From contig CAYRAV010000062.1 of the NCBI GenBank assembly GCA_964422365.1, forward strand, positions 1-18,241: 18,241 nt of DNA. The letters are read 5' to 3'. The notes under the pieces are model-generated. The model made no database searches and was not told where the DNA came from. It worked only from the letters and a program-made list of their open reading frames with translations. Source of the stretch: CAYRAV01 sp964422365 (lineage in GTDB: Bacteria; Bacillota; Clostridia; Lachnospirales; Lachnospiraceae). Made by a program: the position numbers and the translations under genes. The first letter of the stretch is position 1; each line of letters starts with the position of its first letter. Shown piece by piece: positions 15,458-18,241 of the stretch.

Positions 15458-16540
15458 ATGAATTTTAATGTAGCAGTAATCAAAGGGGACGGTATTGGTC
15501 CTGAAATTGTAACAGAAGCACAGAAAGTATTAGACAAGGCAGGGGAAAGATTCGGTTTTTCTCTTAACTATACAGATGTTTTAATGGGGGGTGCTTCTAT
15601 TGATGTACATGGAGTACCATTGACAGAAGAAACCATTGATGTGTGTAAGAAAAGTGATGCTGTGTTAATGGGGGCTATTGGTGGTAATACCAGTACTTCA
15701 CCATGGTATCAATTAGAACCATCTAAAAGGCCGGAAGCCGGTTTATTGAAATTAAGAAAGTCTTTAAACTTATTTGCCAATTTAAGACCTGCATATCTTT
15801 ATGATGAATTAAAAGGTGCCTGCCCATTGAAAGAAGAAATCACAGAAGGTGGTTTTGATATGATGATTATGCGTGAATTAACAGGCGGGCTGTATTTTGG
15901 AGAAAGAAAAACCATAGAAGAAAATGGTGTGAGGAAGGCATATGATTCTTTGACTTATGATGAAAATGAAATCAGAAGAATTGCAAAGCGTGGTTTTGAC
16001 ATTGCAATGAAGCGAAATAAAAAAGTAACAAGTGTGGATAAAGCGAATGTATTAGACAGTTCCAGACTTTGGAGAAAAGTGGTAGATGAAGTAGCAAAGG
16101 ATTATCCAGAAGTGGCTTATGAGCATATGTTAGTAGACAATTGTGCCATGCAGTTGGTAAGAGATCCAAAACAATTTGATGTAATCTTAACAGAAAATAT
16201 GTTTGGAGATATTTTATCAGATGAAGCAAGTATGGTAACAGGTTCTATTGGGATGTTATCCTCTGCCAGCTTAAATGAAACAAAATTTGGTTTATATGAA
16301 CCAAGCCATGGTTCTGCACCGGATATTGCAGGACAAAACATTGCAAATCCAATTGCAACTATTTTATCAGCAGCAATGATGTTGCGTTTTTCATTTGATT
16401 TAGATGAAGCAGCCGATGCCATTGAAGCAGCAGTAAAGAAAGTATTAGAAGATGGATACAGAACAGTAGACATTATGTCAGAAGGTAAAACTAAAGTTGG
16501 AACTGTAGAGATGGGCAGCTTGATTTGTGAGAGAATCTAG
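15458..16540 (+). CDS. leuB: 3-isopropylmalate dehydrogenase LeuB
   Basis: The product is 360 residues, the usual length. It oxidatively decarboxylates 3-isopropylmalate with NAD in leucine synthesis. Family marks are NVAVIKGDGIGPEIV at the N-terminus, GAIGG, LLKLRKSLNLFANLRPA, the RELTGGLYFGE substrate loop, VDKANVL, the DNCAMQLV segment, the metal-binding NMFGDILSDEAS, and EPSHGSAPDIAGQ near the NAD site. The start at 15458 is chosen because AAAGGAGGA at 15442-15450 lies 7 bases upstream; an in-frame ATG at 15413 would add 15 residues unlike LeuB and lies within leader repeats. The TAG stop is part of the CTAGAG end of the downstream repeat. Partner genes leuA, leuC and leuD are not in the window. 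Confidence 0.96.
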   Translation: MNFNVAVIKGDGIGPEIVTEAQKVLDKAGERFGFSLNYTDVLMGGASIDVHGVPLTEETIDVCKKSDAVLMGAIGGNTSTSPWYQLEPSKRPEAGLLKLRKSLNLFANLRPAYLYDELKGACPLKEEITEGGFDMMIMRELTGGLYFGERKTIEENGVRKAYDSLTYDENEIRRIAKRGFDIAMKRNKKVTSVDKANVLDSSRLWRKVVDEVAKDYPEVAYEHMLVDNCAMQLVRDPKQFDVILTENMFGDILSDEASMVTGSIGMLSSASLNETKFGLYEPSHGSAPDIAGQNIANPIATILSAAMMLRFSFDLDEAADAIEAAVKKVLEDGYRTVDIMSEGKTKVGTVEMGSLICERI

Positions 16541-16827
16541 AGTGTGTTTGAAAATTGCTTGTTACAAGACGTGTGTCACAGTTTGTGAGGGATTTGTTCT
16601 AAATTCATGAGGTGTAGCGGGCTGCATTGAATGAATTTGGGGCAAATATACATACCTTATCAGACAAAGTCCGCCGGCCCGAAAGGGCATAAGCTGCGGG
16701 ATACCCTGATGGGTATACTTTATCAGACAAAGTCCTCCAGCCCGGATGGACATGGATTGTGGTATGGGGATAGATGCACAAAGCGGGGCATGCAGATTAT
16801 GGCAATGAATTTCTAGACACGCTCTAG
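16537..16827. repeat. Full-length interspersed repeat, MITE-like (R5)
   Basis: This 291-bp element has imperfect terminal inverted repeats: CTAGAGTGTGTTTGAAAATT at the left matches the complement of the right end (16808-16827) at 16 of 20 positions. Inside, two tandem units of 63 bp start at 16652 and 16715, each with TTATCAGACAAAGTCC. The first folds around GCCC-GAAA-GGGC (16677-16688). The left half has a 17-bp hairpin (16592-16608 with 16631-16647, counting G-U pairs). No transposase is encoded, so it would depend on an enzyme elsewhere. It separates leuB from ilvD and must be transcribed with them unless ilvD has its own promoter. Confidence 0.7.
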
Positions 16828-16881
16828 TCAGAAGGATTAAGAAATAATAAATTGCAATAGAATAGAAAGGAAGTTATCAGG

Positions 16882-18241
16882 ATGAAAAGTGACGCAGTAA
16901 AAAAAGGAATGCAGACAGCACCACAAAGATCATTATTTAACGCATTAGGATTAACAGAAGAAGAACTACAAAAACCATTGGTAGGTATCGTAAGCTCCTA
17001 TAATGAGATTGTACCAGGCCATATGAACATTGATAAAATTGTAGAAGCTGTAAAAATGGGAGTTGCCATGGCAGGCGGTACACCAATTGTTTTCCCTGCA
17101 ATTGCAGTATGTGACGGAATTGCAATGGGACATATGGGAATGAAATATTCATTGGTTACAAGAGATTTGATTGCAGATTCCACAGAATGTATGGCAATGG
17201 CACATGCATTTGATGCATTGGTTATGGTGCCAAACTGTGACAAGAACGTACCAGGACTTTTAATGGCAGCGGCCAGAGTCAATGTGCCAACAGTATTTGT
17301 TAGTGGAGGTCCAATGCTTGCAGGTCATGTGCAGGGACACAAAACAAGTCTTTCTAGTATGTTTGAGGCAGTTGGTGCTCATGCGGCAGGAAAGCTTTCA
17401 GAGGAGGGCGTGAATGAATATGTAAACAAAGCCTGCCCAACTTGTGGTTCCTGTTCAGGTATGTATACAGCTAACAGCATGAACTGCCTGACGGAAGTGT
17501 TAGGAATGGGCTTACAGGGAAATGGTACTATTCCAGCAGTATATTCTGAAAGATTAAAACTTGCAAAACATGCAGGTATGAAAGTAATGGAAATGTATGA
17601 AAAGAATATCCGTCCAAGAGATATTATGACAAAAGATGCGATTTTAAATGCCTTGACTGTAGATATGGCGCTGGGATGTTCTACAAATAGTATGCTCCAT
17701 CTGCCTGCCATTGCACATGAGGTGGGATTTGATTTTGACATCGCATTCGCAAATGAAATCAGCGAAAAGACACCAAATCTCTGCCACTTGGCACCAGCGG
17801 GACCAACTTATATGGAAGACTTAAACGAAGCCGGAGGCGTATATGCCGTTATGAATGAATTAAACAAAAAAGGATTGTTACATACAGAGTGTATTACTGT
17901 CACAGGTAAAACAGTCGGGGAAAATATCAAGGGCTGTATTAACAAAAATCCTGAAGTCATCCGCCCAATTGATCATCCGTACAGCCAGACTGGCGGTCTT
18001 GCGGTATTAAAGGGAAATCTTGCACCAGATGGAAGCGTTGTAAAACGTTCTGCAGTAGTAGCAGAGATGATGGTACACGAAGGCCCGGCAAGAGTATTTG
18101 AATCAGAAGAAGATGCCATTGCTGCTATCAAAGGTGGAAAAATCGTGGAAGGTGATGTTGTGGTGATTCGTTATGAAGGACCAAAAGGGTTTCCAGCTGC
18201 TTTCTGTCTTTGCTACTTCCTGGCTTTCCAAGCTTTCATCC
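16882..18241 (+). CDS. ilvD: Dihydroxy-acid dehydratase IlvD, 5' part, disrupted or misjoined near window end
   Basis: IlvD is an iron-sulfur enzyme that dehydrates 2,3-dihydroxy acids in valine, isoleucine and leucine synthesis. AGGAAG at 16868-16873 lies 8 bases before the ATG. Family marks are CDGIAMGHMGMKYSL (C77), VPNCDKNVPG (C119), VSGGPMLAG, ACPTCGSCSGMYTANSMNC (C185, C188, C191), LGCSTNSMLHLPAIA and a final VIRYEGPKG. Residues 1-436 are a good family match. The next residues should continue GGPGMREML but read FPAAFCLCYFLAF, so similarity ends after 18189. The frame stays open to the window edge. The usual length is about 555 residues, so some 120 C-terminal residues with active-site parts are absent here. 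It shares the T-box leader with leuB. Confidence 0.9.
   Translation, partial: MKSDAVKKGMQTAPQRSLFNALGLTEEELQKPLVGIVSSYNEIVPGHMNIDKIVEAVKMGVAMAGGTPIVFPAIAVCDGIAMGHMGMKYSLVTRDLIADSTECMAMAHAFDALVMVPNCDKNVPGLLMAAARVNVPTVFVSGGPMLAGHVQGHKTSLSSMFEAVGAHAAGKLSEEGVNEYVNKACPTCGSCSGMYTANSMNCLTEVLGMGLQGNGTIPAVYSERLKLAKHAGMKVMEMYEKNIRPRDIMTKDAILNALTVDMALGCSTNSMLHLPAIAHEVGFDFDIAFANEISEKTPNLCHLAPAGPTYMEDLNEAGGVYAVMNELNKKGLLHTECITVTGKTVGENIKGCINKNPEVIRPIDHPYSQTGGLAVLKGNLAPDGSVVKRSAVVAEMMVHEGPARVFESEEDAIAAIKGGKIVEGDVVVIRYEGPKGFPAAFCLCYFLAFQAFI
18190..18241. other. Sequence foreign to ilvD at window end
   Basis: These 52 bases do not encode any part of IlvD in any frame that I can match. They are pyrimidine-rich, with CTTTC-like words repeated. 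The minus strand is open (DESLESQEVAKTESSWK) and reads like a Ser/Glu-rich linker. This may be the start of an inserted element, a rearrangement point or a chimeric contig end. Confidence 0.5.

Overview
The window looks like chromosomal DNA from a low-GC Gram-positive anaerobe of the class Clostridia, most likely family Lachnospiraceae. The reasons are the AT-rich, purine-rich coding strands, strong AGGAGG-type ribosome binding sites, sigma-A promoters, a T-box leader, and the gene order dnaG - rpoD - trmK - Nif3-like protein, which is shared with other Firmicutes. The genus is not certain.

Layout. Positions 1-330 hold the 3' end of an HD-domain phosphohydrolase. It is followed by a large M29-type aminopeptidase with an unusual N-terminal extension (391-2658), which ends at a bidirectional terminator shared with a convergent secreted protein gene (2737-3750, minus). 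Next comes a macromolecular-synthesis cluster on the plus strand: dgt (dNTPase), dnaG (primase), rpoD (main sigma factor), trmK (tRNA m1A22 methyltransferase), a Nif3-like metal protein and a TGS/uridine-kinase-like protein (4201-11756). The RNase P RNA gene rnpB follows on the minus strand with its own promoter. Then come a small unrecognised gene (12899-13366), a long imperfect hairpin, and galE on the minus strand. The window ends with a branched-chain amino acid operon: a sigma-A promoter, a T-box leader, leuB and the 5' part of ilvD.

How the genes work together. DnaG makes replication primers, RpoD directs housekeeping transcription, and Dgt adjusts dNTP pools. TrmK and RNase P act on tRNA. 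The T-box leader should let leuB-ilvD respond to an uncharged tRNA; by alignment to the glyQS T-box recalled from memory, the specifier reads GUA (Val).

Unusual structure lies mainly between genes. One small interspersed repeat family occurs at 3941-4020, 12571-12642 and 16537-16827, with a possible end fragment at 11827. It has CTAGAG-type ends and a roughly 63-bp internal unit that folds. The same internal unit also appears inside the P12 arm of the RNase P RNA. The longest copy sits between leuB and ilvD, and its end supplies the leuB stop codon. Upstream of the secreted protein gene, four YTAAT motifs recur at exact 11-bp spacing, which resembles an OmpR/PhoB-family operator. At the right edge, ilvD stops resembling its family after the GPKG motif at 18189, so the last 52 bases are either an inserted sequence or an assembly junction.
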